From: an uncultured Clostridia bacterium
GTDB lineage: Bacteria > Bacillota > Clostridia > Oscillospirales > JAAYOS01
NCBI GenBank assembly: GCA_947630675.1
Contig: CANRIN010000008.1
Span: forward strand, 1 to 48,320
Length of the DNA: 48,320 nt
Reading direction: 5' to 3'
Shown: positions 36,476-46,044 of the stretch, one piece after another
Layout of the letters: every line of letters begins with the position of its first letter
How positions within the stretch are numbered: position 1 is the stretch's first letter
Program-made: the position numbers and the translations under genes
Notes under the pieces: model-generated
Seen by the model: only the letters and a program-made list of their open reading frames with translations
Told to the model about the DNA's origin: nothing
Database searches by the model: none

Positions 36476-36504
36476 ATTATACCGCTTCCCTAAGCCGTAT
36501 ACAA
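36476..36504 (-). promoter_or_regulatory. Promoter of the esterase-rhamnosidase operon
   Basis: Minus strand TTGTAT (36499-36504), 17-bp spacer, TATAAT (36476-36481). Confidence 0.6.
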
Positions 36505-36532
36505 TCGGTTTCCGGAAATAATTTATAGCTGT

Positions 36533-36572
36533 ATGAGTAGAGAGCGGCCGGACGGGCGCCCTCTACTCATTC
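36533..36572 (-). terminator. Hairpin spanning the dinB stop codon
   Basis: On the minus strand ATGAGTAGAG (36560-36569) pairs with CTCTACTCAT downstream, so the stop codon TAG lies inside the 5' arm. No strong T run follows; termination or 3' end protection is uncertain. Confidence 0.5.
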
Positions 36573-37831
36573 TCCTCCCTGCTTCTCTCGTCCTCGAGCA
36601 TGCGGTGCTCGTCCGCGCCGTGGGCGCCGAAGATGTCGCTCCCCTGCACCGCGCCGAAGACTATCGCATCTCCGCCGAACCTGCCGCGTATCGAGTCAAT
36701 AGTGTTCTCGAGGCGCTCGCGCTTCTCGCGCCTGCGCTCGTCCGCGGGGCTCGCGAACAGGTCGAGCTGCTCCGCCGCCTCGTCCTCGCGGACGAGGCCG
36801 GCAGCCGTCACCGTGAGCTGACGTATCGGCGCAGTCTCCTGCCAGTTTGACTGCACCGTCGCGAGCGCCGCAAGGAATATCTCCCGCGAGAGCGCCGTCG
36901 GTCGTTCGAGGCGCGTCCGCCGCGAGATGTCGCGGAAGTCGGGGCTGCGTATCTGCACCACGACCGTCGTGCAGCGGAGGCCGTACTTCCTGAGCCGGCC
37001 CGCGACCTCGTCCGAGAGCGCGAGGAGCCCCGCCTTTATGTCCTTCTCCCCCACGAGGTCGCGGGTGAAGGTCATGCCGCTTCCCATCGACTTTGCCTCC
37101 TCGCGCTCGCCGTAGCGCCGGACGGGCGAGTTGTCCTCGCCGCGCGCGTAGTCGTAGACCGAGCGGCCCATCCGTCCGAGTATCCGCTCAAGAAAGTCCG
37201 GGTCGGAGTTTGCAACGTCTCCTATCGTTCTGATGCCGAATTTTTCAAGCGCCGCCGCAGTTCTCCGCCCGACGAACAGCAGCTCGCCCGCGGGGCGCGG
37301 CCACACCACATCTTTTAGATTTTCGCGGCTTATGACGGTCGTGGCATCCGGCTTTTTGAGGTCGCTGCCGAGCTTTGCCAGCACCTTGCAGAAGCTCACG
37401 CCGACAGATATTGTGAGCTCGAACTCGCGCTTCATCGTCTCGCGGAGCTCATTTGCTATCGTCTCGCCGTCTCCGAAGAGCGACCTCGAACCGGTGACGT
37501 CGAGCCAGCTCTCGTCTATACCGAACGGCTCGACCATGTCGGTGTAGCGCAGATACACCTCGTTTACCTTCTTCGAGAGCTCGGCATAGCGGTCATGGTG
37601 CGGCGGGACGAGCACGAGCGCGGGGCACTTCCGCCTTGCCTGCCAGACGGTCTCCGCCGTCTGGACACCCGCCTTCTTTGCAAGCTCGTTCTTGGCGAGG
37701 ATTATCCCGTGGCGCAGCTCCGGCGCGCCGCAGACCGCCATCGGCACGCGGCGCAGCTCCGGGTGACCTATGCACTCGACCGAGGCATAGAAGCTGTTGA
37801 GGTCGCAGTGCAGTATCGTCCTGTCCGGCAC
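36563..37831 (-). CDS. dinB: Y-family DNA polymerase IV
   Basis: 422 residues. Error-prone translesion polymerase, cytoplasmic. Palm and fingers motifs: LHCDLNSFYASVE (8-20, metal-binding Asp), FGIDESWLDVTGS (103-115, the D-E pair), GVSFCKVLAKLGSDLKKP (146-163); the thumb HhH and little-finger domain follow. A beta-clamp binding motif EQLDLF is near residue 366, with a charged tail to the end. The start is GTG at 37831 with AAGGAGG 7 nt upstream. A LexA-type box overlaps the promoter, so SOS induction is likely. Divergently transcribed from the phosphofructokinase gene. Confidence 0.95.
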   Translation of the reverse strand: MPDRTILHCDLNSFYASVECIGHPELRRVPMAVCGAPELRHGIILAKNELAKKAGVQTAETVWQARRKCPALVLVPPHHDRYAELSKKVNEVYLRYTDMVEPFGIDESWLDVTGSRSLFGDGETIANELRETMKREFELTISVGVSFCKVLAKLGSDLKKPDATTVISRENLKDVVWPRPAGELLFVGRRTAAALEKFGIRTIGDVANSDPDFLERILGRMGRSVYDYARGEDNSPVRRYGEREEAKSMGSGMTFTRDLVGEKDIKAGLLALSDEVAGRLRKYGLRCTTVVVQIRSPDFRDISRRTRLERPTALSREIFLAALATVQSNWQETAPIRQLTVTAAGLVREDEAAEQLDLFASPADERRREKRERLENTIDSIRGRFGGDAIVFGAVQGSDIFGAHGADEHRMLEDERSREENE

Positions 37832-37860
37832 GGGATCGCCTCCTTTTGTTATTTACCGTG

Positions 37861-37889
37861 ATTATAGCACATAAACGAACATTTGTCCA
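37861..37889 (-). promoter_or_regulatory. dinB promoter with LexA/SOS box
   Basis: Minus strand TGGACA (37884-37889), 17-bp spacer, TATAAT (37861-37866). The plus strand at 37876-37888 reads CGAACATTTGTCC, one mismatch from the Firmicutes LexA consensus CGAAC-N4-GTTC, and covers the -35 box and the spacer, a position suited to repression. Confidence 0.75.
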
Positions 37890-37923
37890 GTCCAAATTCC
37901 GCCCATTCGTCCGGCGCAGGGTG

Positions 37924-37952
37924 TTGCAAAGCGCGAAAACGCGTGCTATAAT
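37924..37952 (+). promoter_or_regulatory. Promoter of the phosphofructokinase gene
   Basis: TTGCAA (37924-37929), 17-bp spacer, TATAAT (37947-37952), 40 bp before the start codon. Confidence 0.7.
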
Positions 37953-37992
37953 ATTCCTGCATGGATCCCAAAAATATGGAGGTATAAATGTT

Positions 37993-39228
37993 ATGGCAGA
38001 GCTTATCGGAGCAGCAATAATCGGCCAGTCCGGCGGCCCGTCCGCGGTCATAAACGCGTCGGCCTACGGGGCCATCCGCACCGCCCTCGATTCCCCCTAC
38101 ATCACGAAGGTCTACGGCGCGGCTCACGGCATCAAGGGCGTCCTTGACGACCAGCTTTACATCATGGACGAGGAGGACCCGGCGGAGCTCGAGCTTCTCA
38201 AGTACACTCCTTCGAGTGAGCTTGGCAGCTGCCGCTACAAGATAGCCGACCCCGACTATGACGACACCGACTATCAGCGCATTCTCGAGATATTCAAGAA
38301 GTACAATGTCCGCTATTTCTTCTACAACGGCGGCAACGACTCGATGGATACCTGCAACAAGATATCCAAGTACATGATGAAGGTCGGCTACGAGTGCCGC
38401 ATCATGGGCATTCCGAAGACGATAGACAACGACCTCTACGGCACCGACCACTGCCCCGGCTTCGCGTCCGCGGCCAAGTACATCGCCACCTCCCTCATGG
38501 AGGTCTATAAGGACGCGTATGTCTACGACACCGGCATGATAACCGTCGTGGAGTGCATGGGCCGTCACGCCGGCTGGCTCACCGCCGCCGCTGCCCTCGC
38601 GACCGAGGCGGGCGCGGGTCCCGACCTCATCTACCTGCCCGAGGTCAACTTCGACATGGACGACTTCCTTGCCGACGTCAACCGCATCTACGAGGCGAAG
38701 GGCAAGTGCCTCGTCGCCGTCAGCGAGGGCATCCACTATGCCGACGGCAGCTTCGTCAGCGAGGCAAAGACCGCCGCGACCGACGGCTTCGGCCATGCCC
38801 AGCTCGGCGGACTTGCATCCCTGCTCGCGAACACCATCAAGGAGAAAACCGGCGCGAAGGTCCGCGGCATCGAGCTCAGCCTGCTCCAGCGCTGCGCCGC
38901 CCACTGCGCGTCGCTCACCGACATCGAGGAGAGCTTCATGAGCGGCAAGACCGCCGTCGAGGAGGCCGTCTCCGGCACCACCGACAAGATGGTCGGCTTC
39001 GAGTGCGACCGCACGAACGGCTACGAGTGCAAGCCGAAGCTCTTCGAGCTCACGAGCGTCGCGAACTTCGAGAAGAAGGTCCCGCGCGAGTGGATAAACG
39101 AGGAGGGCAACGGCGTTCTGAAGCCCTTCATCGACTACGCGCTCCCGCTCATCCAGGGCGAGACCAAGCTCCCCAAGGAGAACGGACTGCCGAGGTTCGC
39201 GCACCTCAAGAAGGTAATCGCGAAGTAA
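37993..39228 (+). CDS. pfp: 6-phosphofructokinase, probably PPi-dependent
   Basis: 411 residues from ATG 37993, with GGAGGT 9 nt upstream. Phosphorylates fructose 6-phosphate in glycolysis. AIIGQSGGPSAVINA (8-22) and FFYNGGNDSMDTC (about 110-122) form the phosphoryl-donor site; GGND with Asp, instead of the GGDGS glycine of ATP enzymes, and the Lys in PKTIDNDL (about 143-150) are the recognised marks of pyrophosphate use. GRHAGWLT (about 195) is the F6P-binding segment. Length and motif order match the clostridial PPi-PFK group. The last codons and stop form a hairpin CGCGAAG-TAAA-CTTCGCG that opens a downstream repeat element. PPi use is inferred from motifs. Confidence 0.92.
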   Translation: MAELIGAAIIGQSGGPSAVINASAYGAIRTALDSPYITKVYGAAHGIKGVLDDQLYIMDEEDPAELELLKYTPSSELGSCRYKIADPDYDDTDYQRILEIFKKYNVRYFFYNGGNDSMDTCNKISKYMMKVGYECRIMGIPKTIDNDLYGTDHCPGFASAAKYIATSLMEVYKDAYVYDTGMITVVECMGRHAGWLTAAAALATEAGAGPDLIYLPEVNFDMDDFLADVNRIYEAKGKCLVAVSEGIHYADGSFVSEAKTAATDGFGHAQLGGLASLLANTIKEKTGAKVRGIELSLLQRCAAHCASLTDIEESFMSGKTAVEEAVSGTTDKMVGFECDRTNGYECKPKLFELTSVANFEKKVPREWINEEGNGVLKPFIDYALPLIQGETKLPKENGLPRFAHLKKVIAK

Positions 39229-39510
39229 ACTTCGCGTCGACGCGAAATGTGCTCGCTTCGCTGCGCACCCTTTCGCGTCGAGACTTTCGCGGGAAATTGC
39301 GGGGGCAGACTTTGTCTGCCCCCTTCAAATTCCCGCGAAGCCGCCGGACAAGGCGCAGCCTTGCCGGCGGCAAGCGCTGCGCTACGCGCCTCGACGGCTT
39401 TGCCGTCTTCGACGCACGCTACGCGCAAAGTATTTTTCCCGACGTACACGCCGTCGGGAAAAATGATTGGAATTTATTTCGCCGCTGAAGCGGCGAAACT
39501 CTGCGAGGCT
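39219..39510 (+). repeat. Hairpin-mosaic 3'-end element, copy 2 (after pfp)
   Basis: Begins in the last codons of pfp and continues with a tGTGCTCG...GCGCACCC hairpin, the nested stem at 39284-39340 around GGGGGCAGAC / GTCTGCCCCC, GCCGCCGG / CCGGCGGC (39340-39371), the compound GCGCTGCGCTACGCGC...GCGCAAAG stem, TTTTTCCCGACG / CGTCGGGAAAAA and ATTTCGCCGC...AACTCTGCGAGGCT. Modules as in copies 1 and 3. No gene. Confidence 0.8.
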
Positions 39511-39513
39511 TAT

Positions 39514-39551
39514 AAATCGAGCCGATACGTTGCGTATCGGCTCGATTTTTT
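39514..39551 (+). terminator. Intrinsic terminator after pfp
   Basis: AAATCGAGCCGATACG / CGTATCGGCTCGATTT, a 16-bp stem with a T run, placed just beyond the repeat element. It would also serve gtrA transcripts from the other strand. Confidence 0.85.
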
Positions 39552-39580
39552 GGCGTTTTCAGGTTGAGTGCGCGCCGGAC

Positions 39581-40024
39581 TTACTGCTTTGCGCCGGGCT
39601 TCTTTCCGCCCTTGAAGACGAAGAACTGTGAGAACACGAAGTTCAGCACGAGGACGACCACGTTGACTGCCACTTTCGCTGCCATTCCCCACAGGGAGTC
39701 CTCGAGCCCGATGAGCCGGTTTGCGGCAAACATCACCGCCCACTCAAGGACGGCGGTGAAGGCGCGGCTCGCAAAGAAGCTCGCCGCCTCGCGAACAAGC
39801 GCCGCCGCGCCGTCCACATGGCTGCGGAACACAAAGAGCTTGTTTGTCACATACGCGAACACTACCGACGCGACTATCGCTATGGCGTTCGCTATATCGA
39901 ACTCCACACCGAGTTTGTAGCACAGGAGCCAGAACAGCAGGTAGTTCACTGCCGTCGTACACGCTCCGACGACGGCATAGCGCACCAGCTTCTTAAATTT
40001 TTCGCTTTTCAGAAATTCCTTCAT
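39581..40024 (-). CDS. GtrA-family membrane protein
   Basis: 147 residues with four TM helices (about 13-33, 40-60, 85-103, 114-135), the hallmark architecture of GtrA-like proteins, which are thought to move or flip lipid-linked sugars, often polyprenyl-phosphate glucose, in cell-surface glycosylation. Conserved features seen: RYAVVGACTTAVNYLLFW near the start, YVTNKLFVF after TM2, and NFVFSQFFVFKGGKK at the end. A lysine-rich tail closes it. It stands alone between convergent and divergent genes, with its own promoter, so no partner glycosyltransferase is visible. Confidence 0.9.
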   Translation of the reverse strand: MKEFLKSEKFKKLVRYAVVGACTTAVNYLLFWLLCYKLGVEFDIANAIAIVASVVFAYVTNKLFVFRSHVDGAAALVREAASFFASRAFTAVLEWAVMFAANRLIGLEDSLWGMAAKVAVNVVVLVLNFVFSQFFVFKGGKKPGAKQ

Positions 40025-40066
40025 ATCGGACAGACCTCTCGGAAGATTTGCGGACCAACTTTACAT

Positions 40067-40095
40067 AGGATACCATATTATCTGCAAAATGTCCA
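40067..40095 (-). promoter_or_regulatory. Promoter of gtrA-like gene
   Basis: Minus strand TGGACA (40090-40095), 17-bp spacer, TATCCT (40067-40072). Confidence 0.55.
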
Positions 40096-40183
40096 GCGGA
40101 AACCGCCCTTTTGTCCCGCAGCGGACGGGTTTTCCCGCGCGCCGCCCTCTTCCGGGAAGGCGGGGGCGCGGATTTAGATTTAT

Positions 40184-40212
40184 TTGCCAAAATCCGTATT
40201 CCGTGATATACT
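40184..40212 (+). promoter_or_regulatory. Promoter of the ydcF-like/prfA run
   Basis: TTGCCA (40184-40189), 17-bp spacer, TATACT (40207-40212), 70 bp before the chosen start. Confidence 0.6.
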
Positions 40213-40282
40213 ATAGTCTGAAGGTTTGTATACATTGCGCGGCGCCCCTCCCGGCGCGCGCAGACGGAGGTATCTTCTTTTC

Positions 40283-41074
40283 ATGGAACATATTCCCTAC
40301 CGCGGGAGACGGGAGGAGGCGATAAAGCCGTCCCTCTTCCTCGGCGTCGGACTTGCGTTTCTCCTGCTCGCGGCGGCGCTCTTCCTCTTCGCTCCGCTGC
40401 TCGGATTTCTTGCCGCGCTGTGCGGATGTGCCTCGGCGGCGTGTCTGCTGTACTACGGACTGCGCCGCGCGGTCGAGGGTGGATTTCTTATCGGCCCCGC
40501 GAAGGCTCTCATCTGGATAATGCGCATAGCATTTGTCGCGGGACTCGTGAGCTTCATCGCGGTCGAGTGCTTCGTCGTCTCCGGCGGTCATACCGACGCG
40601 GAGTCGCGCGGCGCGGACTACCTCATAGTCCTCGGCTGCGGCGTCGACGGTGAGACGCCGTCTCTGATGCTTCAGAGCCGCATAGACGCGGCGGAGGAAT
40701 TTCTCAAGGCAAACCCGGGCACCACGGCCGTTCTCAGCGGGTGCCGGGGTCCCGGTGAGGATATAAGCGAGGCGGAGGCCATGCGCCGCGCGCTTGTCGG
40801 GCGCGGCATAGACGGCGAGCGTCTTCTGCTCGAGCCGGAGTCGCGCGACACGATAGAGAACATCCGCAACTCGCTTGCGCTCATCCCGGACGGCGCGCGC
40901 GTCGCGGTGCTCTCAAACGACTTCCATCTCTGCCGCGCGCGCCTCATTGCAAGGAACGAGGGCGCGGAAGTATCGGCGGTCTCCGCCGTGACGCCGCGCG
41001 CGGACCTCGCGTTCTGCTACTACGTCCGCGAATACTTCTCGCTTGCGAAGGTATTTTTCACCTATCTTTTCTGA
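40283..41074 (+). CDS. YdcF/SanA-type DUF218 membrane protein
   Basis: 263 residues from ATG 40283, with GGAGG 12 nt upstream; a longer frame to 40226 lacks one. Three hydrophobic segments (about 15-40, 40-62, 75-98) precede a DUF218 domain. Family motifs: [15 protein letters not shown] (about 119-133), [33 protein letters not shown] (about 155-175), SRDTIENI, and NDFHLCRA, which carries the conserved polar residues of the putative active site. These proteins act in envelope or peptidoglycan homeostasis in ways still unclear. First gene of a five-gene plus-strand run; prfA starts 13 bp after the stop, so co-transcription is likely. Confidence 0.86.
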   Translation: MEHIPYRGRREEAIKPSLFLGVGLAFLLLAAALFLFAPLLGFLAALCGCASAACLLYYGLRRAVEGGFLIGPAKALIWIMRIAFVAGLVSFIAVECFVVSGGHTDAESRGADYLIVLGCGVDGETPSLMLQSRIDAAEEFLKANPGTTAVLSGCRGPGEDISEAEAMRRALVGRGIDGERLLLEPESRDTIENIRNSLALIPDGARVAVLSNDFHLCRARLIARNEGAEVSAVSAVTPRADLAFCYYVREYFSLAKVFFTYLF

Positions 41075-41087
41075 CCCGGAGGAAAAC

Positions 41088-42155
<1,068 letters not shown>

Positions 42156-42197
42156 AGCTCCGGTATCTTTTCCCATCCTCGGGCGAGGGGGTAGAAT

Positions 42198-43232
42198 ATG
42201 CAGACAAAGTTATTCAGTCACGTCATCTCGGAGGACGATCCGAGAATAGCGGAGGCGGCAAAGATAATACGCGGCGGCGGTCTCGTGGCGTTTCCCACCG
42301 AGACCGTGTACGGCCTCGGTGCGAACGCGCTCGACCCGGCGGCGGTGCAGAAGATATTCCGCGCAAAAGGACGCCCCGCCGACAATCCGCTCATAGCGCA
42401 CATCGCGAGCTTCGAGGAGATACGCCGCCTCGTCCGCGTCCTTCCGCCCGAGGCGGAGGCTCTCGCGAAACGGTTCTGGCCGGGTCCGCTCACGATGATA
42501 CTTCCCGCGGCGCCCTGCGTCCCTCCGGAGGTCACGGCGGGACTGCCGACCGTGGGCGTGCGCCTTCCGGCGCACACGATAGCCCGCGCGCTCATACGCG
42601 CGGCGGGCGTGCCGATAGCCGCGCCGAGCGCAAACTCCTCCGGCAAGCCCTCCCCCACCTCCGCGCTGCACGTCTTCGAGGACATGTGCGACAGGATAGA
42701 CGCCATCCTCGACGGAGGGCGGAGCGGCGTCGGCGTGGAGAGCACTATAGTCTCGCTTGCCTCCGGCAAACCGAAGCTCCTGCGCCCCGGCGGCATCTCG
42801 CTAGAGCAGCTCGAGTCGGTGCTCGGGGAGGTACAGGTGGACAAGGCCGTCCGCGAGAAGCTCGCTGACGGCGAGCGGCCGCTCGCCCCCGGCATGAAGT
42901 ACCGCCACTACGCCCCGAAGGCGCCGATGACGCTCGTGATGGGCGACCCCGAAAAGAGCATGCTGAAGATACGCGAGCTTGCAGGGCCGGAGGACGGCAT
43001 AATCTGCTTTGACGAATATTTCTTCCGCTTCGGGAATACGAAGTACATACGCGGCTTCGGACACTCCTGCCACCCCGAGGAGCAGGCGGCGCGGCTTTTC
43101 AAGATACTTCGCAGCTTCGACACGCTGCCGGTCCGCCATATCTACTCCCAGTGCCCTGAGGAGACGGGAATCGGACTTGCCGTCGTAAACCGCTTGAAAA
43201 AAGCGTCAGGCTTTAGTATAATACAGGTATAA
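42198..43232 (+). CDS. tsaC: L-threonylcarbamoyladenylate synthase, Sua5 type
   Basis: 344 residues, the long Sua5/YwlC form with an additional C-terminal domain. Uses threonine, bicarbonate and ATP to make the intermediate for t6A at position 37 of ANN-decoding tRNAs. The N-terminal YrdC fold has GGLVAFPTETVYGLGANA (about 27-44), KGRPADNPL, the catalytic-site region PAHTIARAL, and PIAAPSANSSGKPSPT. The C-terminal Sua5 domain begins after the APGMKYRHYAPKAPM linker (about 230-244). GAGGGGG precedes the ATG. Follows prfA by 42 bp, an arrangement common in Firmicutes, and precedes coaE by 36 bp. Confidence 0.95.
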   Translation: MQTKLFSHVISEDDPRIAEAAKIIRGGGLVAFPTETVYGLGANALDPAAVQKIFRAKGRPADNPLIAHIASFEEIRRLVRVLPPEAEALAKRFWPGPLTMILPAAPCVPPEVTAGLPTVGVRLPAHTIARALIRAAGVPIAAPSANSSGKPSPTSALHVFEDMCDRIDAILDGGRSGVGVESTIVSLASGKPKLLRPGGISLEQLESVLGEVQVDKAVREKLADGERPLAPGMKYRHYAPKAPMTLVMGDPEKSMLKIRELAGPEDGIICFDEYFFRFGNTKYIRGFGHSCHPEEQAARLFKILRSFDTLPVRHIYSQCPEETGIGLAVVNRLKKASGFSIIQV

Positions 43233-43268
43233 AAATAATGGTGTGAACACACCGGGGGAGGTTATTCT

Positions 43269-43904
43269 ATGTTGGGCAATATGAAGGTAATAGGCATAAC
43301 AGGCGGCACCGGCTGCGGGAAGACCTCGGTGCTTCGCATGATGGAGCGGTTGGGCTGCTTTGCGATAGACGCGGACGAGGTCTACCACCGTCTGCTCCGC
43401 TACGACCACGAGATGCTTGCGCGCCTGCGCCAGGAGTTTCCGACCGTGTTCGACGAAGCGGGTCACCTCGACCGTACCGCGCTCGGCCACATCGTCTACA
43501 ATGACGAGGCGCAGATGGAGGTACTTACTCACATCACCCACTACCACATCATCAAGGAGATCCAACACCTGCTCGAGCGCGGCGAAAGGAACGGCGCGGG
43601 CATGGCTGTTATCGACGCGGTCATGCTGATAGAGAGCGGCCTTGACCGGATATGCGACCTCGTCGTCGGCGTCACGGCGCCGCGCGACGTGCGCGCAAGG
43701 CGGATAATGCGGCGCGACGGCATCACCGCCGAGCAGGCGCGCCAGCGCATAGACGCTCAGCCGGACGAGGACTTCTACCGCCAGAACTGCGACTACATTC
43801 TCTCCAACGCCGTCGACGACGGGTCGATACACGACAAGACCGTCGGCTTCTACGACAACCTCGTCAACGGCAAGATCTTCCCCAAAAAGCGGGAAGAGAA
43901 CTGA
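43269..43904 (+). CDS. coaE: Dephospho-CoA kinase
   Basis: 211 residues, normal length. Last step of coenzyme A synthesis: ATP-dependent 3'-phosphorylation of dephospho-CoA. P-loop GITGGTGCGKTSV (9-21), the DADEVYH acceptor-binding motif (about 35-41), a central helical lid, and the conserved D-Y-I-L-x-N (about 178-183) late in the fold are visible. ATG 43269 has GGGAGG 7 nt upstream. Placed between tsaC and the aminopeptidase gene in the same plus-strand run. Confidence 0.95.
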   Translation: MLGNMKVIGITGGTGCGKTSVLRMMERLGCFAIDADEVYHRLLRYDHEMLARLRQEFPTVFDEAGHLDRTALGHIVYNDEAQMEVLTHITHYHIIKEIQHLLERGERNGAGMAVIDAVMLIESGLDRICDLVVGVTAPRDVRARRIMRRDGITAEQARQRIDAQPDEDFYRQNCDYILSNAVDDGSIHDKTVGFYDNLVNGKIFPKKREEN

Positions 43905-43966
43905 TAACGGCACCACCGTCCGCAGGCATCGCCCGCGGACTAACAAAACAGAAAGGATGATAAAGT

Positions 43967-45367
43967 ATGTCCGAACCCAAAAAGTCCCCCGCACGCGACC
44001 TGCTCGAGACGCCGAAGAACGGCCTTGACCGCATCAGTGACGCCGAGCGCGCTGAGATGAAGAAGTTTGCCGTCGACTACCGGCACTTCATCGACACCTG
44101 CAAGACCGAGCGCGAGACCGTCACCCACACGATAGAGCTCGCCGAGGAGCGCGGCTACAAGCCCTACGTCCGCGGCATGGCCCTGAAGCCCGGCGACAAG
44201 ATATATTTCAACAACCGCGGCAAGGCGCTCTTCCTCGCCGTGATAGGCGAGAAGCCGCTTGACGAGGGCGTTCTTATCAGCGGCGCGCACATCGACTCCC
44301 CGCGCATCGACCTCAAGACGAGCCCGCTCTATGAGGACAGTGAGTTTGCCTTCTTCAAGACCCACTACTACGGCGGGATAAAGAAGTTCCACTGGGTAAA
44401 CATCCCGCTCGAGCTGCACGGCGTAGTCGCGAAGAAGGACGGCACCGTCGTGAACGTCCGCTTCGGCTGCGACCCGGACGAGCCCGTGCTTGTCATCGCC
44501 GACATACTTATACACCTCGCGGGCGAGCAGATGAAGCGTCCTGCGGCGGAGATCTTCACCGGCGAGGCGCTGAACGCGCTCGTCGGCTCCGAGCCCGCCC
44601 ATGACGACGACGGCGCCGACCGCGTCAAGCTCGCCGTCATGAGCATACTGCACGAGAAGTACGGCATCGAGGAGGCGGACTTCCACTCTGCAGAGCTCAC
44701 CCTTGTCCCCGCGATGAACTCTCGCGAGGTCGGCTTTGACGGCAGCATGATAGGCGCCTATGGCCACGACGACCGCATCTGCGCCTACACCACCGTCCGC
44801 GCGCTCTTCGACATTGAGGGCACGCCGACGCACACCGCCGTCGCGCTCCTCGTCGACAAGGAGGAGATAGGCTCCGTCGGCGTCAGCGGCATGAGCTCCA
44901 AGACCTTCGACACCTTCATGGAGGATATATGCGAGGGCTTCGGCGTTCCGCTCCGCGTCTGCTATGAGAACAGCTGCTGCCTCAGTAACGACGTCGCCGC
45001 GGGCTTCGACCCGAACTACCCGGCGTCCTTCGACCGCCGCAACGCCAGCCGTCTCAACTACGGCATGGGCATCACCAAGTACACCGGCCGCGCCGGCAAG
45101 GGCGGCGCGAGCGACGCTTCCGCAGAGCTTATGGCGCGCGTGCGCAAGATCCTCGACGACGCGAACGTCGTCTGGCAGATGGCGCCTCTCGGCGCTGTCG
45201 ACGTCGGCGGCGGCGGAACGATAGCCGGCATCATGGCAAACCGCAACATCGACACCGTCGACGCGGGCGTTCCGGTTCTCTCGATGCACTCCCCGTGGGA
45301 GATAATCTCCAAGCTCGACCTCTACATGACCTACAAGGGGCTGGGCGCGTTCCTTTCAAGCAAGTAA
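43967..45367 (+). CDS. M18-family metal aminopeptidase
   Basis: 466 residues, cytoplasmic. Aminopeptidase I/DAP2-like family with two zinc ions and a large oligomer. Family marks: GAHIDSPRIDL (about 107-117) with the first metal ligand pair, HYYGGIKKFHW (about 132-142), DDRICAYT (about 265) for the bridging Asp, DKEEIGSVG (about 296-304) with the catalytic Glu, and LSMHSPWE (about 436-443) with the last His. Probably acts on N-terminal neutral or acidic residues; specificity cannot be read. Follows coaE by 62 bp with its own AAAGGATG site. The stop codon adjoins repeat copy 3. Confidence 0.92.
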   Translation: MSEPKKSPARDLLETPKNGLDRISDAERAEMKKFAVDYRHFIDTCKTERETVTHTIELAEERGYKPYVRGMALKPGDKIYFNNRGKALFLAVIGEKPLDEGVLISGAHIDSPRIDLKTSPLYEDSEFAFFKTHYYGGIKKFHWVNIPLELHGVVAKKDGTVVNVRFGCDPDEPVLVIADILIHLAGEQMKRPAAEIFTGEALNALVGSEPAHDDDGADRVKLAVMSILHEKYGIEEADFHSAELTLVPAMNSREVGFDGSMIGAYGHDDRICAYTTVRALFDIEGTPTHTAVALLVDKEEIGSVGVSGMSSKTFDTFMEDICEGFGVPLRVCYENSCCLSNDVAAGFDPNYPASFDRRNASRLNYGMGITKYTGRAGKGGASDASAELMARVRKILDDANVVWQMAPLGAVDVGGGGTIAGIMANRNIDTVDAGVPVLSMHSPWEIISKLDLYMTYKGLGAFLSSK

Positions 45368-45727
45368 AAACTTTCGGCGCAAAATGTGCTCGGGCAATAA
45401 ATTGCCCTGCGCACCCTTTCGCGCCGAGACGTTCACTCGGAATTGCGCAGGCGCAATTCCGAGTGAAGCTGTCGGACAGGGCGCAGCCCTGCCGACAGCA
45501 GCGCTACGCTACGCGCCTCGCGCCTGCGGCGCTTCGACGCACGCTCCGCGAGAGGTATTTTTCCCGACGCGCATGTCGTCGGGAAAAATAATTTGACTCT
45601 ATTTCGCCGCTGAGCGGCGAAACTCTGCGAGGCTATCGCGGGACGTCGGCGCGGAGGCCGAGGTCTGATGCGCCCGGTAGAAAGTTGCGGCGCGTAACGA
45701 GTTGAGGGGCGTATTCTCTGCGAGGCC
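45366..45727 (+). repeat. Hairpin-mosaic 3'-end element, copy 3 (after M18 peptidase)
   Basis: Starts at the peptidase stop. Hairpins: TGTGCTCGGGCAAT / ATTGCCCTGCGCACC, TTCACTCGGAATTGC / GCAATTCCGAGTGAA (45432-45467), GCTGTCGG / CCGACAGC (45468-45499), a compound stem to about 45553, TATTTTTCCCGACG / CGTCGGGAAAAATA, then ATTTCGCCGC / GCGGCGAAAC TCTGCGAGGCT and GGGACGTCGGCGCGG...GATGCGCCCGGTA. Same module order as copies 1 and 2. Confidence 0.8.
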
Positions 45728-45779
45728 ATTGAAACGGCTACAGTAAATTGCAAAAGTTTACGCAAAGTTTTACAAACTT

Positions 45780-45812
45780 AAAGCTCCGGCGGTAAAAACC
45801 GCCGGAGCTTTT
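45780..45812. terminator. Intrinsic terminator
   Basis: AAAGCTCCGGCGG / CCGCCGGAGCTTTT, 13-bp stem with TAAAAA loop and T run; ends the plus-strand run. Confidence 0.85.
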
Positions 45813-45820
45813 GCGTTGTG

Positions 45821-46043
45821 TCGCATGATCCCCCGGTTATGCTAGGGGCAAGACAGGCTTGAGATAAAAGTATCGAGCGAAACAAGCCGCTATACAGACA
45901 CGTCATAAACAAGCTGGCAAACCCGTTTGCGGGTCGTAGGACAAGTAATGCAAGCGACAAAATTCAGCGCGCCTTAAGACGCTTGCCGGTAAGAGGCCCT
46001 TATAGGGTCAATCAAGCCTCCGGCTTAGCCAGAGGTTGTGACT
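45821..46043 (+). mobile_element. IS200/IS605-type remnant (tnpA/tnpB-less, omegaRNA-like right end)
   Basis: About 220 bp with no open reading frame of note. A CCCC / GGGG hairpin is near the left end (45830-45847). The right end AAGAGGCCCTTATAGGG followed by an imperfect CCTCCGGC / GCCAGAGG hairpin and GTTGTGAC resembles the 3' ends of tnpB transposons that I recall from Clostridia, where this part becomes the guide-RNA scaffold. The transposase genes are absent, so it would be a non-autonomous or decayed copy. Recognition is from memory of such ends and needs a search. Confidence 0.4.
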
Positions 46044-46044
46044 G

